Assembly (NCBI RefSeq): GCF_020623625.1
Contig: NC_060200.1
Coordinates: 2,252,001 to 2,316,000, forward strand
Origin: Saccharomycodes ludwigii
Taxonomy: Eukaryota > Ascomycota > Saccharomycetes > Saccharomycodales > Saccharomycodaceae
DNA: 64,000 bases
Direction: 5' to 3'
Position numbers and translations under genes: made by a program. The notes under the pieces were generated by a model. That model searched no databases and was not told the DNA's origin. It saw only the letters and a list, made by a program, of their open reading frames with translations. Below are positions 1 to 11,681 of the stretch, in pieces (position 1 is the first letter of the stretch; every line of letters starts with the position of its first letter).

Positions 1-285
1 GTTAAATCAAAGATTCCTAATCTAAAGAATAGAGGCTCTGCTGATGTGCTGATAAACACTGGGATAGAAAACAATGAAATTAACGGAACATCAAATGCTT
101 TGAGCAATTCGGTATCAAGAATACTAAGTTTATGTTCAACAAAGAAATCATCTAAATTGTTATCATTATCGTTTGATGGATATTGTTGTAGTATTCCAGA
201 GAAAAATAAGATTTTGCGCAAACCTACACCTCTAAAAGAATTATTAGTAAATAATTCAAGAACACCGACGACAGTATATAATTAA
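1..285 (+). CDS. KAR9: C-terminal end of KAR9-like spindle-positioning protein (partial)
   Basis: The reading frame is open from the first base of the window and ends at 285, so only the last 94 codons are present and the start lies outside. Near the beginning is SKIP, which fits the SxIP motif that binds EB1/Bim1, and the tail is basic and Ser/Thr-rich, ending RTPTTVYN. Kar9 links Bim1 on astral microtubules to myosin Myo2 and orients the spindle toward the bud; its C-terminal region is the Bim1-binding part. The main support is position: in S. cerevisiae KAR9 (YPL269W) lies directly upstream of PLC1 in the same orientation, followed by ACM1, exactly as here. The fragment is too short and too fast-evolving for certainty from sequence alone. 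Confidence 0.6.
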   Translation, partial: VKSKIPNLKNRGSADVLINTGIENNEINGTSNALSNSVSRILSLCSTKKSSKLLSLSFDGYCCSIPEKNKILRKPTPLKELLVNNSRTPTTVYN

Positions 286-725
286 AAGAGTTTTTCTAGT
301 GGTATTTAGCGATATATATATATATTTGCATTCATCTTGTATGGGACAGAGATAGAAAAAATGATAAAATCAGCTTTACGCGAAAATGCATAGAAAATAG
401 AATAACAAATAAGCTTGATTTTGTTGGATTATGAAACATTAAGCAAGAAAAGAAAAAAAAAAAAAAAAAGAAAAATTTCTTAGATGATTATCGCTCCCTT
501 AACAAAAACGCCTTTCATTTTCTACTTTCTACTTAAAATGCATGTCTTTTCTATTCTAATGCTACAAAGCTCAACTGTATTCTAAAAGATAAAAAAAAGT
601 ATAAAAGCCTTTTAATATTTAACTTTTTCCTTTTTTTCTTTTTCCCTCTTTTTATCTTTTGTTTTTGTTGTTAATTATTTTCTTCTCTTCTCTTCTCTTC
701 TTCCTTCTCTGTTTTTATACTTGCG
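286..725. other. KAR9-PLC1 intergenic region
   Basis: No gene seen. It holds a short AT repeat near 311-326, a poly-A run around 449-469, a TATA-like tataaaag at about 600, and a pyrimidine-rich tract (repeated TTCTC) at 680-712 just before the PLC1 start. This looks like a normal yeast promoter with an unstructured leader. Confidence 0.5.
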
Positions 726-2470
726 ATGAATGAGAACAAGAAAACCAACCAACTGAGACCAACATTGAATAGCACAAAAAGTAATTATGATAAAGTGTTT
801 AGTTATGGTGATGCTAATAATGAAGATGATCAACTGGAATGTATGTCAGCTAATACCTCTAGTCAGTCATCCTTTAAAGATAGTTTTAAGGAGATCCTAA
901 GGTTTACAAAAAACGTGGTTACATCCTCATCTTCTGTTATTATTACACCACCATTACTTAGTCCAACAGATTCTCCCTCAAAACAAAAAAATGTATTGAA
1001 TAAAACTGATTTGTCTGCACCACTATTTTTTCCTCATGGTTGTGAAGAAAGGCATATTTCCACTACTAATTATATTAAAGAAACCATTATTGATTCTAAA
1101 AACCCATTGCTTCAGGATACGGATTTTAATAATAATAATAATAATAATAATAATATCGCTCAGTTCCAAAATAGTGATCTTAATACAAATAAAAAAATTA
1201 AAGGTTATTTAGAACACATGAAATCAAAAGGCGTAACATTCATCAAGGTGACACGAAAAAAAAGAACTTCTTACAACTTTATGTTAATTAAAGGAAAAAT
1301 TATTCGTTGGAAAGACAAATATCTCGATATCGATGGGATAAAAGATATAAGGATTGGTGATGACGCAAACAATTATAAAAACCAATTTAATATTAATGAA
1401 AGGTATTGGATTACAATAATATACCAAGTACCCAAAAATAAATTAAAGGGTTTGCATGTATATACTAATTCTGTTGAAAACTTCACCATATTTTATGACT
1501 CCTTATGTTACATTGTAAAAACAAGGCACGAATTAATGAAACAATTATCGATTCCTGACAATGAGGAATTTGCCATTGCACACTGGGGATGTAGAAAGAC
1601 TAATGATGGTTTGATAACATTTGACGATCTAGTATCCATGTGTTTAAAATACAACCTTTTCTGCTCTTCATCTTTTTTGCGTAAGATTTTTATTCAGGTT
1701 GATACTACTGAAGAAGGATGTTTAAATTATGAAGGCTTCAAGCAATTTGTTAAAATATTGAAGACAAGGAGAGAAATGAAGGATTTGTTTCATAAACTCG
1801 TAAATAAACCATATATGGATTTTGAAGAGTTCATTAACTTTGTTGTAAACGTTCAAAAGGAAACTTGGCCCAATACATCTCAAGACAAACTACGGGGCCA
1901 GTTTGAAAAATATTCAAAAAAAATGCTGGGAGTATTGACGGAAAAGGAATTACTAAAATATTTGCTTGACCAGCCACCCTTACATCCTTCCAAGGACAAC
2001 TATAACTATCCGCTAAACAATTATTTTATATCATCATCACATAACACGTATCTAAGAGGTAACCAGTTTGGTGCAACTTGTACCATCGAGGGATATATAG
2101 AAGTGTTACAAAGAGGTTGCAGGTGTGTTGAGGTTGATGTTTGGGACGGGAGTGATAATATGCCTGTTGTTTGCCATGGAATATTGACAGATTCTTTATC
2201 GTTAAGAAGTGTCTTGGAAGTTATAAGAAAATATGCATTTATCACAACGCCTTATCCATTAATTGTTTCATTTGAGACCCATTGTAAGGATACTTGTCAA
2301 CTAGTTATGGCCGAATTAATTACTGAATTGCTAGGCGACTGCTTGTATGTTGACAAGGACAAAAAAAGCACTATGAACATTCTACCTTCACCGAATCAAT
2401 TAAAAAATAAAATATTAATTAAAGTTACCAAAACGCTTGAAACCAATAGTAGTAGTAGTAATAGTAGTAC

Positions 2471-2505
<35 letters not shown>

Positions 2506-3560
2506 GAACATATAATACAGATGCTGCTCTTAACAGCGGTATATCTGGTATGTCTTCCGCGTCAGGGTCAATGTATGACTCCGAATACGACTTGTCGCCT
2601 GAAGTCAGTTACAGTTGCAGTAACGCTACAAACGCCAGTACCAAAGTAAATAATCCACTCAGAATCAAGAAGAAAAGAATACCACTTATCCAAGAGTTGT
2701 TAGATTTGGCAGCAATAAATGGACTAAGGTTTAGAAATTTTTCATTACAAGAGTCCAAAACCACCAAACATTCATTTTCTTTGAGCGAAAAAAAATACAA
2801 ATCGTTGATTAAAGATTCATCACAAAAATTGGCTATTGATAAACACAATAGGAGATATTTAATGAGAACTTACCCACATGCGTTTAGATGTAGATCTACC
2901 AATTTTAATCCTATATTGTTTTGGAGATTGGGAGTACAAATGGTTGCTACGAATTGGCAGACTAATGATTTGGGACAATGGCTAAATATAGCAATGTTTC
3001 AAGCGCCGATGGGTGAAAAATCTTATTGGAATTCTGGATATGTTTTAAAGCCTAGATATTTACTGAAAAATGTCAAAGCTAAAGAATTGAATAATTTTTA
3101 TAGGGATTGGAATTTTAAAATATTGGAGTTGAATTTAGATGTTCTAAGTGCGCAGCTTTTACCAATCCCAGAATCGATTAAAGAAATTGGAGAAATTTTG
3201 AATTTGGCGGTCCATGTGGAAGTATTCACTGCACCTCCTGTTGATACATGTGCTGTCAAATCGATATCCAGTTTACAGGTAGAAAATGGGTTTGTTCTAG
3301 GTGAAATGAGTGGTAAAACAAAATATATTAAAGATAATGGATTCAACCCTGTTTGGAATTCCAAATTTTGTATGAAATTTTACAATACCGAATTAAATTT
3401 TATTAGGTTTTTAATAAAGTCCAATGATAATGTTATAGTCGCTACCTGTTGCATGAAAATCACGGACATGAAAAAGGGTTATAGACACATTCCATTATTT
3501 AATAATGAAACTGGAGAAAGATTTATTTTTTCCACATTATTTATTAAGATAGATTATTAA
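726..3560 (+). CDS. PLC1: Phosphoinositide-specific phospholipase C (Plc1)
   Basis: This enzyme hydrolyses PI(4,5)P2 to diacylglycerol and IP3, the source of inositol polyphosphates that act in the nucleus and at kinetochores. The 944-residue protein has a PH-like region (about 160-275), EF-hand-like region (about 285-420), catalytic X domain (about 430-575), an Asn-rich and Ser-rich linker, Y domain (about 650-775) and a C-terminal C2 domain (about 820-944). The two catalytic histidines are visible in SSHNTYLR (about residue 437) and VCHGILTD (about 482). It is longer than S. cerevisiae Plc1 (869 residues), mostly through two poly-Asn tracts coded by AAT repeats (near 1128-1154 and 2471-2503) and the X-Y linker. 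The KAR9-PLC1-ACM1 order is conserved with yeast. Confidence 0.97.
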
Positions 3561-4055
3561 CAATTTTTTGTTCGTTATATGTATATATAAGTGTGTGTGT
3601 GTGTGTGTGTTCGCTTTTTTTTTTTTTTTTTTCTTTCCCTTTGCAAACAATTCAATTATGATATAGATTAAGACTTAGTAATAATATTGTTATTTAAAAA
3701 AAAAAAAAAAAAAAAACAAAGAAAATGTGCTAGCCTTTTCGATTCTGTTGAAAACTTTTGTAGTCTTGGTTTGACGCGTCTTGAACGATGTATTCAATTG
3801 CAATAATTTTGTAAACAAAGAAAGTAAAAAAAAAAAAAAAAAAAAAAATTAAATTAAAATTGTTTGCATATCAATGTAAATTTAAAATTTTATGGTTCAA
3901 AGATTAATATAAACATTATTGCAAAGAGGTTAATAAACCATCGTAAAGAGTTTCACCAACAAAGACAGTATTGCGATTTTATGATAATTGCTTTTTTTTT
4001 CCCTCTCCTCAAATAACAATTTAATTAGTATCTTAGAACAGAAATAGAAACAACA
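3561..4055. other. PLC1-ACM1 intergenic region
   Basis: No gene seen. It holds a GT microsatellite (about 3590-3610), a poly-T run (3617-3632) and two poly-A runs (3694-3715 and 3826-3848). The last 150 bases are AT-rich and include the ACM1 promoter and leader. Confidence 0.5.
3590..3610. repeat. (GT)n microsatellite
   Basis: About ten GT units directly after the PLC1 stop, followed by a poly-T run. Confidence 0.8.
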
Positions 4056-4853
4056 ATGATAGGATCACCAAACAAATCCAGATCCGCATTGGTTTCAAAA
4101 GATATTAACTCAAGAGACGGAAGTCCATGCAAAAAAAGTAAAATATCAGAATATTTGCCCCGTAAGATAGTGAAAAAGAGGACACGTAGTCAATCACCCA
4201 TTAAAATAAGTAACAGAGATAATGCAACTGTAATTACGAAATCATCTACAGTAGTAAAAAGCTCAAACACTCCGTCTCCTTTGAAAGTAAAACCTTTGTT
4301 GTCTGAACACTCAAACTCATTAAAACCCCCTAAGTCCACACCTGCTTCCGTTCCACTTTTCCAGTTTTATGAAGAGAGCAAAAGCGAACGAAAACAAGTT
4401 TTATTTACTCATAAGTTGGAAATGTTAGCAAAAGAAACTGTTGATGAAAATGACGCAGATATAATTAAAGAAAACTTAAATCCAGAAACTTTTTTGAATT
4501 TAACAATGAGGGATACTACAAGATACCCATTAAAAGATTTGGATATAGATGAATTTAAAGGATATACAGAGGATGTGCATACAAAAGAATTGTCCCAGTT
4601 AACACTTCAATTGAAGCACAAGAAAACATTGCCTATAGACATAACTCCACCAAGGTCCCGCAACTTAAGGGAGTTTTTCACCAATTCCAGATCCACTGGA
4701 AGTAATGATTATGATTATACATATAAGCCCGCCTTTGGTTCTATTTCTTTTACTACAGATGATATATCGGTGGAAAAAATAGTTAAAAAATTGGACTTTA
4801 AAATTTACAGTAATGAAGAAGATGGTGAGAATGATGGCGATGACGTATTCTAA
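4056..4853 (+). CDS. ACM1: Acm1-like inhibitor of APC/C-Cdh1
   Basis: Acm1 is a pseudosubstrate inhibitor of the anaphase-promoting complex bound to Cdh1, working through degron-like motifs and regulated by Cdk1 phosphorylation. This 265-residue protein is mostly disordered and basic but keeps the recognisable parts: an N-terminal D-box-like stretch (R9-x-x-L12, SKDIN), a KEN box at residues 138-140 in a KENLNPE context, a conserved LKDLDIDEFKGY segment (about 159-170), an ITPPR element (about 196-200), and a C-terminal TTDD...VEKIVKKLDF block. Several S/T-P sites (SPCK, SQSPIK, TPSPLK) would suit Cdk1. It lies downstream of PLC1 in the same orientation as in S. cerevisiae (YPL268W-YPL267W). 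It is longer than yeast Acm1 (about 209 residues). Confidence 0.9.
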   Translation: MIGSPNKSRSALVSKDINSRDGSPCKKSKISEYLPRKIVKKRTRSQSPIKISNRDNATVITKSSTVVKSSNTPSPLKVKPLLSEHSNSLKPPKSTPASVPLFQFYEESKSERKQVLFTHKLEMLAKETVDENDADIIKENLNPETFLNLTMRDTTRYPLKDLDIDEFKGYTEDVHTKELSQLTLQLKHKKTLPIDITPPRSRNLREFFTNSRSTGSNDYDYTYKPAFGSISFTTDDISVEKIVKKLDFKIYSNEEDGENDGDDVF

Positions 4854-4856
4854 ACT

Positions 4857-4880
4857 TTTTTTTTTTTTTTTTTTTTTTTT
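4857..4880. repeat. Poly-T run after ACM1
   Basis: A run of about 24 T between the convergent ACM1 and HRI1-like genes; it follows the ACM1 stop by only a few bases. Confidence 0.8.
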
Positions 4881-4978
4881 TCTTCTTTATTCTTTATTTA
4901 TTTAAAAAAACGCATCTATATAACATGTTACAAACCAATACACATCAAATATCTACAAAAAATAAAGAATACCATCTA

Positions 4979-5641
4979 TCAACATTTTTGAATCCATTCC
5001 ATACCGGAAATACCCTTCTCGAGAAATGGAGCAAATATTTTTTGATAATCGTTGCCGTCACTGTATAATACTCGGTTTTTATATAACCTAATGGTTTGAT
5101 ACTCATAGTTTTCATTAACAGCAACACCTTGACCGAAATAGCCGATTGTAATAAATCTACCTCTATTTCCAGGTAATTCCCAAACTTTGCTTTCAAAACC
5201 AATCTCTTCTTTCTCGGAATTACTTCCAGTGTCTATCTCTACCAAATTTTCTGGTGTCGATCTATTTGGATCTAAAGTTCTCCAGATCTCTTTATACGAC
5301 ATAATTTTCTTATTTTGAGTTGGATTGGCCATAGAACCCTCTTCTAACCTGTAATTAGAATTTGGGAGCTGCTTGAAGTTTCCTACATCACTATTACAAG
5401 AATTTGGTTCTGAAGTGGAATCTAAAATCAATTGAAAATTGATCGAATATTCATATCCTGGTTTAGTTTCTATTTCTAGCTCTTTACCTGTACTTACCCA
5501 CTCTGGGATTTTTGTAGTTAAGTTGATTCTGGTGTCAACAAAATCTCCATTTGCGGCAGTTAAAACCCAAGTAGATGTTGGTTCATTAGGAGAAGGTTCA
5601 TCTTCCCATTGAATTGAAACTCTTTCAGAAAAAATCGACAT
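4979..5641 (-). CDS. HRI1-family protein, divergent second copy
   Basis: A 220-residue protein that I place in the HRI1 family by its order of motifs: an opening followed by EPTSTWVLT and FVDTRI, a middle LEEGSMANP, then YKEIWRTLDP and a final GRFITIGYFGQG strand. The neighbouring gene (6171-6929) shares this architecture (NERTFTLSTV, HYISLRP, FRELWQPIDP, FVGLVVVAGN). S. cerevisiae Hri1 is a protein of unclear function that binds Hrr25 and Sec72 and adopts two lipocalin-like barrels. This copy reads more like the Hri1-type proteins of filamentous fungi, as I remember them, than like yeast Hri1. It lies on the same strand, about 530 bases downstream of the second copy. Either an old duplication or retention of an ancestral second form is possible. 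Confidence 0.75.
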   Translation of the reverse strand: MSIFSERVSIQWEDEPSPNEPTSTWVLTAANGDFVDTRINLTTKIPEWVSTGKELEIETKPGYEYSINFQLILDSTSEPNSCNSDVGNFKQLPNSNYRLEEGSMANPTQNKKIMSYKEIWRTLDPNRSTPENLVEIDTGSNSEKEEIGFESKVWELPGNRGRFITIGYFGQGVAVNENYEYQTIRLYKNRVLYSDGNDYQKIFAPFLEKGISGMEWIQKC

Positions 5642-6111
5642 TTCTTAATTACCTTGTTTATTTTGGTTATAATTCTATTTTTCAATTTTTCAAATTTTTT
5701 TTTTTTTTTTTTTTTAAGTTGATTTCAAGTTAGATCTAGATCTAACATAAATAATTATATGGATAGGATCAGATGTGGATTCATCATATTATCCCAGCAA
5801 TAGAAAGATTGATGGTTTATATACAAATGTAACTTTTTTTTTTTTTTTTTTCTATTTTTTTTTTTTTTTTTTTTCAATCCTTTAAAAGTTTAAAATTTTC
5901 CCGACGCAAAGTTATAAAAGATAAGAGAAATTAATTAATTTTATTAGCTGTCAGTTTCTCAATAAACAAAAGCAAATATTATTAAAACAAAGCTTACATG
6001 GTAGATCTCCTCTCCTTTCTTTGCCTTCATTACAATAATTTCATTTAACAAAATTAGCTCTTATATATATTCTATTTCGTCAATTAAACACATACATCAG
6101 TCTTTACACAA

Positions 6112-6152
<41 letters not shown>

Positions 6153-6170
6153 AAATAAACAAAACATCGT
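5642..6170. other. Intergenic region between the two HRI1-family genes
   Basis: No gene seen. It contains poly-T runs (about 5696-5716, 5834-5850 and 5857-5874), an inverted AGATCTAGATCT-type palindrome around 5733-5744, and one of the longest A runs in the window (about 34 A, 6117-6150) directly downstream of HRI1. Confidence 0.5.
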
Positions 6171-6929
6171 TTATAAGTTAGACTCAATGACTTTCCACTG
6201 GGAAATCACATCACCCACTTTAATTGAGTCGTGTTTTGTAAATAAATCTAATGGAAAACTAGTAACGTCTTCACCATATTTAATGCTGTAAGTAAATTCC
6301 TTCTTTTCCTCGGAAGCAATAATCCCTCTAATAAAATTGGTACCCTTGATAGTATTATCGTTTTTTTTAAACAAAATACCCTGTAAGATATTACCAGCAA
6401 CAACAACCAACCCAACAAAGGTATCGTTGTCAATGTGCAAAGCAACAGAAGTCTCTTTGGAACCGTTATGAGCATCATCGCCATCCTTCAAAGTTAAATG
6501 ATCAAAGTCAACAGACTTACTTGGATCAATGGGTTGCCATAACTCTCTAAATGCAACCGATTCTTTATTTTTACCAAAAGGGAAAAGTTCACCCGTTTCC
6601 TCCAAGCAGCCAGAATCCCAAGTGGTCCATAAAGTATTAATTAAGCCAGAATGAGTGTTTGGGATTTGTAAATATTCATTAAGATCTAGTTCAAAAACAA
6701 AATTTTGTTTAAAAGAATTAGAGTTAACATTAATGATTTCAACACTAGTGTTTCTGCCGCCGAACCCCCATTCAAATGGAAATTTTTTTTCCTCCTCAGT
6801 TGTGGGTTTGACCAATGGTCTTAATGAAATATAATGGCCTTTATCTGTTACTGTAGATAGCGTAAAAGTTCTTTCATTTGGTGGATTTGGAATAACTTGA
6901 ATTAATTCTCTTTTAAATACAGCCACCAT
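6171..6929 (-). CDS. HRI1: Hri1 protein
   Basis: This 252-residue protein matches yeast Hri1 (YLR301W, 244 residues) along its length: an FKRELIQVIPNPPNERTFTL start, HYISLRPLVKP, FPFEWGFGGRN, PNTHSGLINTLWTTWDSGC, FRELWQPIDPS, and NTIKGTNFIRGI near the end. Hri1 is a non-essential protein reported to interact with the kinase Hrr25 and the Sec63-complex subunit Sec72; its biochemical role is not known. In S. cerevisiae HRI1 lies next to EXG1. Here ULS1 lies between them, as expected if the yeast sister regions (EXG1-HRI1 and SPR1-ULS1) are merged. Confidence 0.95.
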   Translation of the reverse strand: MVAVFKRELIQVIPNPPNERTFTLSTVTDKGHYISLRPLVKPTTEEEKKFPFEWGFGGRNTSVEIINVNSNSFKQNFVFELDLNEYLQIPNTHSGLINTLWTTWDSGCLEETGELFPFGKNKESVAFRELWQPIDPSKSVDFDHLTLKDGDDAHNGSKETSVALHIDNDTFVGLVVVAGNILQGILFKKNDNTIKGTNFIRGIIASEEKKEFTYSIKYGEDVTSFPLDLFTKHDSIKVGDVISQWKVIESNL

Positions 6930-7379
6930 TTTAAATTTTTTTTTGTCTTAAGATTGCTGTTTTGTTGATGTTTTTTTTTTTCTTTTTCTTAGTCTAAAAA
7001 GGAATGATTGAAGACAGAAGTATGAAATTGATCTTAAAAAGTGGAAATAAACAGAGTAAATAAATAACAACAAATTATAAGGATAAACTGATGGATAATA
7101 CGTAAACATGCACTATAATTCTTAAATATTCAACACAAGAAAATAAAATAAGATATAATAAAATAAAATAAGATATAATAAATAAAATAAAATAAAATAA
7201 AAATAAAAAAAAAAAAAAATTAAAATAAAATAAAAAAGGTTATTTTCCATGGTATAAAAAAAAAAAAAAAAAAATTATTACGAGCTAAGAAAATATTTCA
7301 GAACAATGGTACATCTCAATATAATCCACCTTTCAAATATCTATTAACATATTTTTTTTTTTTTTCCTTTTTCTTTTAT
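6930..7379. other. HRI1-ULS1 intergenic region
   Basis: No gene seen. It holds a simple repeat of AAAATAAGATAT/AAATAAAAT type (7140-7240) and homopolymer runs near 7207-7220, 7256-7274 and 7351-7365. It includes the HRI1 promoter (right of 6929) and the ULS1 3' region. Confidence 0.5.
7140..7240. repeat. AAAAT/AAGATAT simple-sequence repeat
   Basis: Tandem AAATA(A)-type units with two AAGATATAATA interruptions; pure low-complexity DNA. Confidence 0.75.
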
Positions 7380-10300
7380 TCAATCTAAAGAATTCAAACC
7401 AAATAAAAACCCTAATTCCTTACGTCCTAACCTATTAATATCCCTAATTTTTTCTGCATCCATGGCCATACCAACTAATTCTTTTTTCCTATTCTGTAAC
7501 TCAACAATTCTATCTTCAACACTATTTTCCACTAAAAGTTTATGTACAAATACCTCCTTGGTCTGGGAAATACGATAACAACGATCCATAGCTTGTTCTT
7601 CAATAAATGGATTCCAGAATGGATCAACTAAAATTACATGATTAGCACACGTTAAAGTCAATCCCGCATTGCCTGCTTTCATAGAAATTAATAGGATTTT
7701 TTCCTCTGGATCTCTATAAAACTTCTCAATAACAAGGTTTCTATCATTCGCCTTCATTGAACCATCATATCTTAAATAATTCATTTTCAAGTCTTTATTA
7801 ATGAAATGTTGAAATAGATCGAAAAATGAAGTGAATTGAGAAAAAATAATCACTTTTTCCTGTGGATTATTTTTTTGGATTGCTCTAATTATATTCATAC
7901 ACTGTACAATCTTGGTCGATGGCTCCAATTTTTCAAAATCAGGTGTATAAATTTTTCCCTTTGTCCTTTTCCTTTGTGCCTCAAACTCGCATTTCAAATC
8001 CTCAATAGTATATTTTTGGTTGACAATCTGATCAAATAATTCATAAGATAAAATTTCCTTTTCCTGAAACACTTTAGTACAAAAACAACATGCCAAGGGG
8101 TCCCCACCATCTCTGCTTAAAATATTATGATTAATAACAGCATTGGAAATGTTTTCTCTACTTTTCTCCAAAACTTCTTCAAGGCAAGCATCACAGACCA
8201 TATGTCCACACCCAGGTATAAGAAAAGATGAACTTAATTCCATCTGCTCCATACATTCTGGACAAACCAATTCGGTTTCAGCAAAATCATTAATTTTTTT
8301 AAAAACTTCTTGTTTCATTCTCTTGGCCACGTAAAATAATCGAACCCAATCTTTCTGGAAGTCAGACCCATGAACCATTTTTTGAGCCTCAGCTTTTGCC
8401 TCGCCAATTAAAACTAATTCTGGGTGACAACATGCTTGTCTTAATCTTAGCAATAAGGTCAAGATGCTGGAATAATTCCCTCTAGCTCTTTGTTTTAGTA
8501 ATCTTTCTGCCTTTTTTTTGTTCTTATTTTCCAAATTTTGATAAAATTCCAATTGTCCGCCTTCGAATTTTTGTATTTCGTTAGTAACATTCTTAGGCGG
8601 CAATTCTAAAATTGGTCGTCCATCAATCTTGGATTCTTTAGTTCTCCTCAACATAATGGCCTTCAGCAAAACTTGAACCTTTTGCATCGCATTTTCCCTA
8701 TCCGTGCCATTATAGTCACAACCATTTCTATTCGCTTTCAAGCTTAATGGTCTCCCAATGTCAGCTCTAAATTTATATTCTTTATTATACGGTGGAATAC
8801 GCAAGAATCGGATTAAAGAATATAGCTCATCAACATTATTTTGAATGGGCGTACCTGACAAAATCCATCTGTATTCAGAATTGATCATAGAGCATGACAC
8901 AGCAGCTTTGGTTTTCTTGTTCTTGATATTTTGGCCCTCATCTAAAATAATTCTATAAAATTTGCTTTGCTTTAAGAAGAACGGAGAAAAATATTCTTCT
9001 TTCTCCTTTAAACTATTCATACCATCTATACTAGGGACTTCTGGTAAGACAAATTTCTGGCCTCTCCCATCAATATATTCACTACTATTCATCAATTTAG
9101 CAGGCCAATGTTTCCTTAGTTCGCTTGATAATGTTTGATAAGAAACTAAAACAACATCATATTTATTCAACTCTTCAAAGCATTCCGTTTTCGAACTACC
9201 GTAAAATGGGAAAACATTCAACGCAGCATTTTCCTTAAACTTGGTCTTAATTTCAGCTTCCCATACTTTCAATAAAGCAACAGGTGCTACAATCAAAGTA
9301 GTCTTTGCATCTTCGGCTTTGTTTTTATTGGCAGCCATCAACGCTAACATCTGAACTGTTTTGCCTAGTCCCATATCATCAGCCAATAGTCCACCTTTTT
9401 TACTGCTAGCCTCCATGGCTAACAACCATCGTAACCCTTGTCTTTGATGCTTCATTAAATTTATAGTCAATTCATCTGGAGTCAATTCTTCGCCCTCAAC
9501 ATTAACTTCGTCTTTTTTCATTTCCTCCAAAAAGCTACGCAAGGAATTATGATCCTCGGTAGAAAAAACATTAAATCGTGTTTGATTATTTTCATAGTCA
9601 TTTGTACTATCCCCGACATCCATGTTGTTGTTGGGATTGCTACCATCCTCTATACCGTGTTTGGAAACAGCAGAAATTGAACTATAAACACCGTTGTTAG
9701 GTAATAAATAGCTATTATTAAAAGAAAGTAATTTTATGCCATAAGTGCTGAAAAAAGTATCCATCAATTGTTTTTCTCTGACAGCCAAGAGATAGGACGA
9801 TTTAGACGGATCAATTAATTGCTTTTGAACATCAGATAGCGCCATTAGTATAGCATATCCTCTTTGATACAAATCACCCGGCAAATTTAATCTTTGTAAA
9901 AACAAAAGTTTCCCCCTAATGGCTTGATCAACCTGAAAAAACTTGCTTGACTCAACAATGTTTCTGGCATTTAAATTATTAACAGCTTGAGATAACTTGT
10001 TTAGTCTGGTTAATTTTTTATTTAAATCTGCCAATTTATCAGCATACGCTTCCTTGGTAATTGCTCCCCTTTGATAAAAATCTAAATATTTTTGACGTAA
10101 TGTAGTCAAAGCCATTCTTTCCTTGGTAATTTCCAGTGCTGATTTAGGCTGTTGATGTTGCATCCCAACAGTATTAAGAGATGAGGCAACCATAGGTTTA
10201 CTACTGTTATCATTAGGAGTGATTATAACGGAATTATTTGATATTTCCATTTCCGCTTTGGTCACTATGTTATTGGCTAATTTTTGAAACTCTCTAATGT

Positions 10301-10967
10301 CTTTAATAATTTGAATTTCAGTAGTTTTGCATTGAACGATCTTTTCATTGTTTTTTCTAATTTTCTTACTTAATGTTTCGATGTTATTTTGAATTTGTAA
10401 CAATCGAACTTTTTGGTAACGTCTGCTCAAAGTAATATCATTTCTAACTCTTTTCTCTTCATCCAAGCAGTAATTCAATTCCCTTTGTCTTTTTTGTACC
10501 TTTTTTTTTAATAAAATTTGTTTCGAATTGTTAGACTTGCCTGTTTCTTTTAATTTATGAATATTACCTTGGTATCTTAGCAACATATTCCTCTGCGTTT
10601 GTGACAAGTTAGGTATAGATACATTTCCTGTTTGTGTTGGTGTAGAGATACTATGATTACTATGACTCTCCACAGTGGAGAGCCTAATATCGGGCCGTTG
10701 TTTAGTGTTGATATTTCCGTGAGATCCTTTAGCGGTCACTAGAGTGTTTATTCTTGGCTCATTGCTATGGGGAAATTGTTTATTTATAGAATTTGAGCTA
10801 TTGTCTGACGGACCCGGGTTAATGGCAACGTTATTCTCCTTGGGAACCTCAGAATGTATGATTTCATCGGCAGAATATACTGTTTGTGTATCTTGTTTAT
10901 TATTGTTAGTGCTAATAACTTTGTCATTCATTTCTGTATCAACGTCTGGATTCACTTTGCTAATATT

Positions 10968-10998
<31 letters not shown>

Positions 10999-11681
10999 AT
11001 TTCAGGCTCAGTAGTTGTTTCAACATTCATTATTCGCCTACTGGCCTTAGGTGTCTGTTTATTTCCCTCTTCGTTAATTCCTTTTTTTCCACCCTTTTCT
11101 TGTGGGCTATTTTGAAGACTAGTACTAAACGAGCTAGTGGATCCGGTAACTTCCTCATTAACTTCGTCATATAAGCTAGTATTAATATGAGTATTGGGAA
11201 TGGTAACATTAGTGTTACTTTGAATCTCATTATTAGTAGCGTTACTATTGTAGTCGTTCAATATTTTAGAAATGGGATTTTTTTTCCAGGGTGTGGACGA
11301 AGTACTATTATTGTAACTATTGACGCTTTGGGGTACTGAATTAGGTTTATCAATCATATATTCGTCGTCATAATCATAATCGTCGTCATCATCTAATATA
11401 ATTAACTGATTCTCATCTTTATGTGGTAAATTTATTTTAAGATTTGTATTATTACTAATAGCACTAGGAGCTGAAAAACCAGACGTTATGGTGGTATTAT
11501 TTATATTATTATCAAATGAAACATTGTTACTATTGTTATCTAGAGTTTCGTTAGCACCACCAGCAAGTATATTATTGTTGCCTAATTTTTGTGGATTAGA
11601 TTCTACATAATTGGATAAATCATCCTCATCCGAAGATACTAAATCTATAGTAATAGCGGGTTGTCTTGATGCAATATTCAT
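7380..11681 (-). CDS. ULS1: Uls1, SUMO-targeted Swi2/Snf2 translocase with RING finger
   Basis: Uls1 is a nuclear Rad5-like SNF2 ATPase that acts on sumoylated proteins. It has been linked to removal of poly-SUMO conjugates and blocked Top2 from DNA. The 1433-residue protein carries two SUMO-interacting-type patches at the N-terminus (ITIDLVSSDEDD near 10-21 and LIILDDDDDYDYDDE near 92-106), a long coiled-coil-rich middle, then the helicase: Walker A in DDMGLGKT (about 765), a DEGQ motif II (about 913), a C3HC4-like RING (CPECMEQM...CGHMVCDAC...CCFC, about 1137-1200) and motifs V-VI (about 1270-1380, DRCYRISQTKE). It is shorter than the S. cerevisiae protein (1619). Poly-Asn tracts are present. 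It lies beside EXG1, as ULS1 lies beside the EXG1 paralogue SPR1 in yeast. Confidence 0.95.

Noticed and set aside
4979-5641. Horizontal transfer as the source of the second HRI1-family gene
   Set aside because: Base composition and length look like the neighbours and the true HRI1 sits beside it; old duplication or differential loss is simpler.
10744-11174. Plus-strand open frames across ULS1 with poly-Leu or poly-Val
   Set aside because: They are antisense readings of the poly-Asn tract in ULS1; similar shadows lie over NGR1, PLC1 and SDS23.
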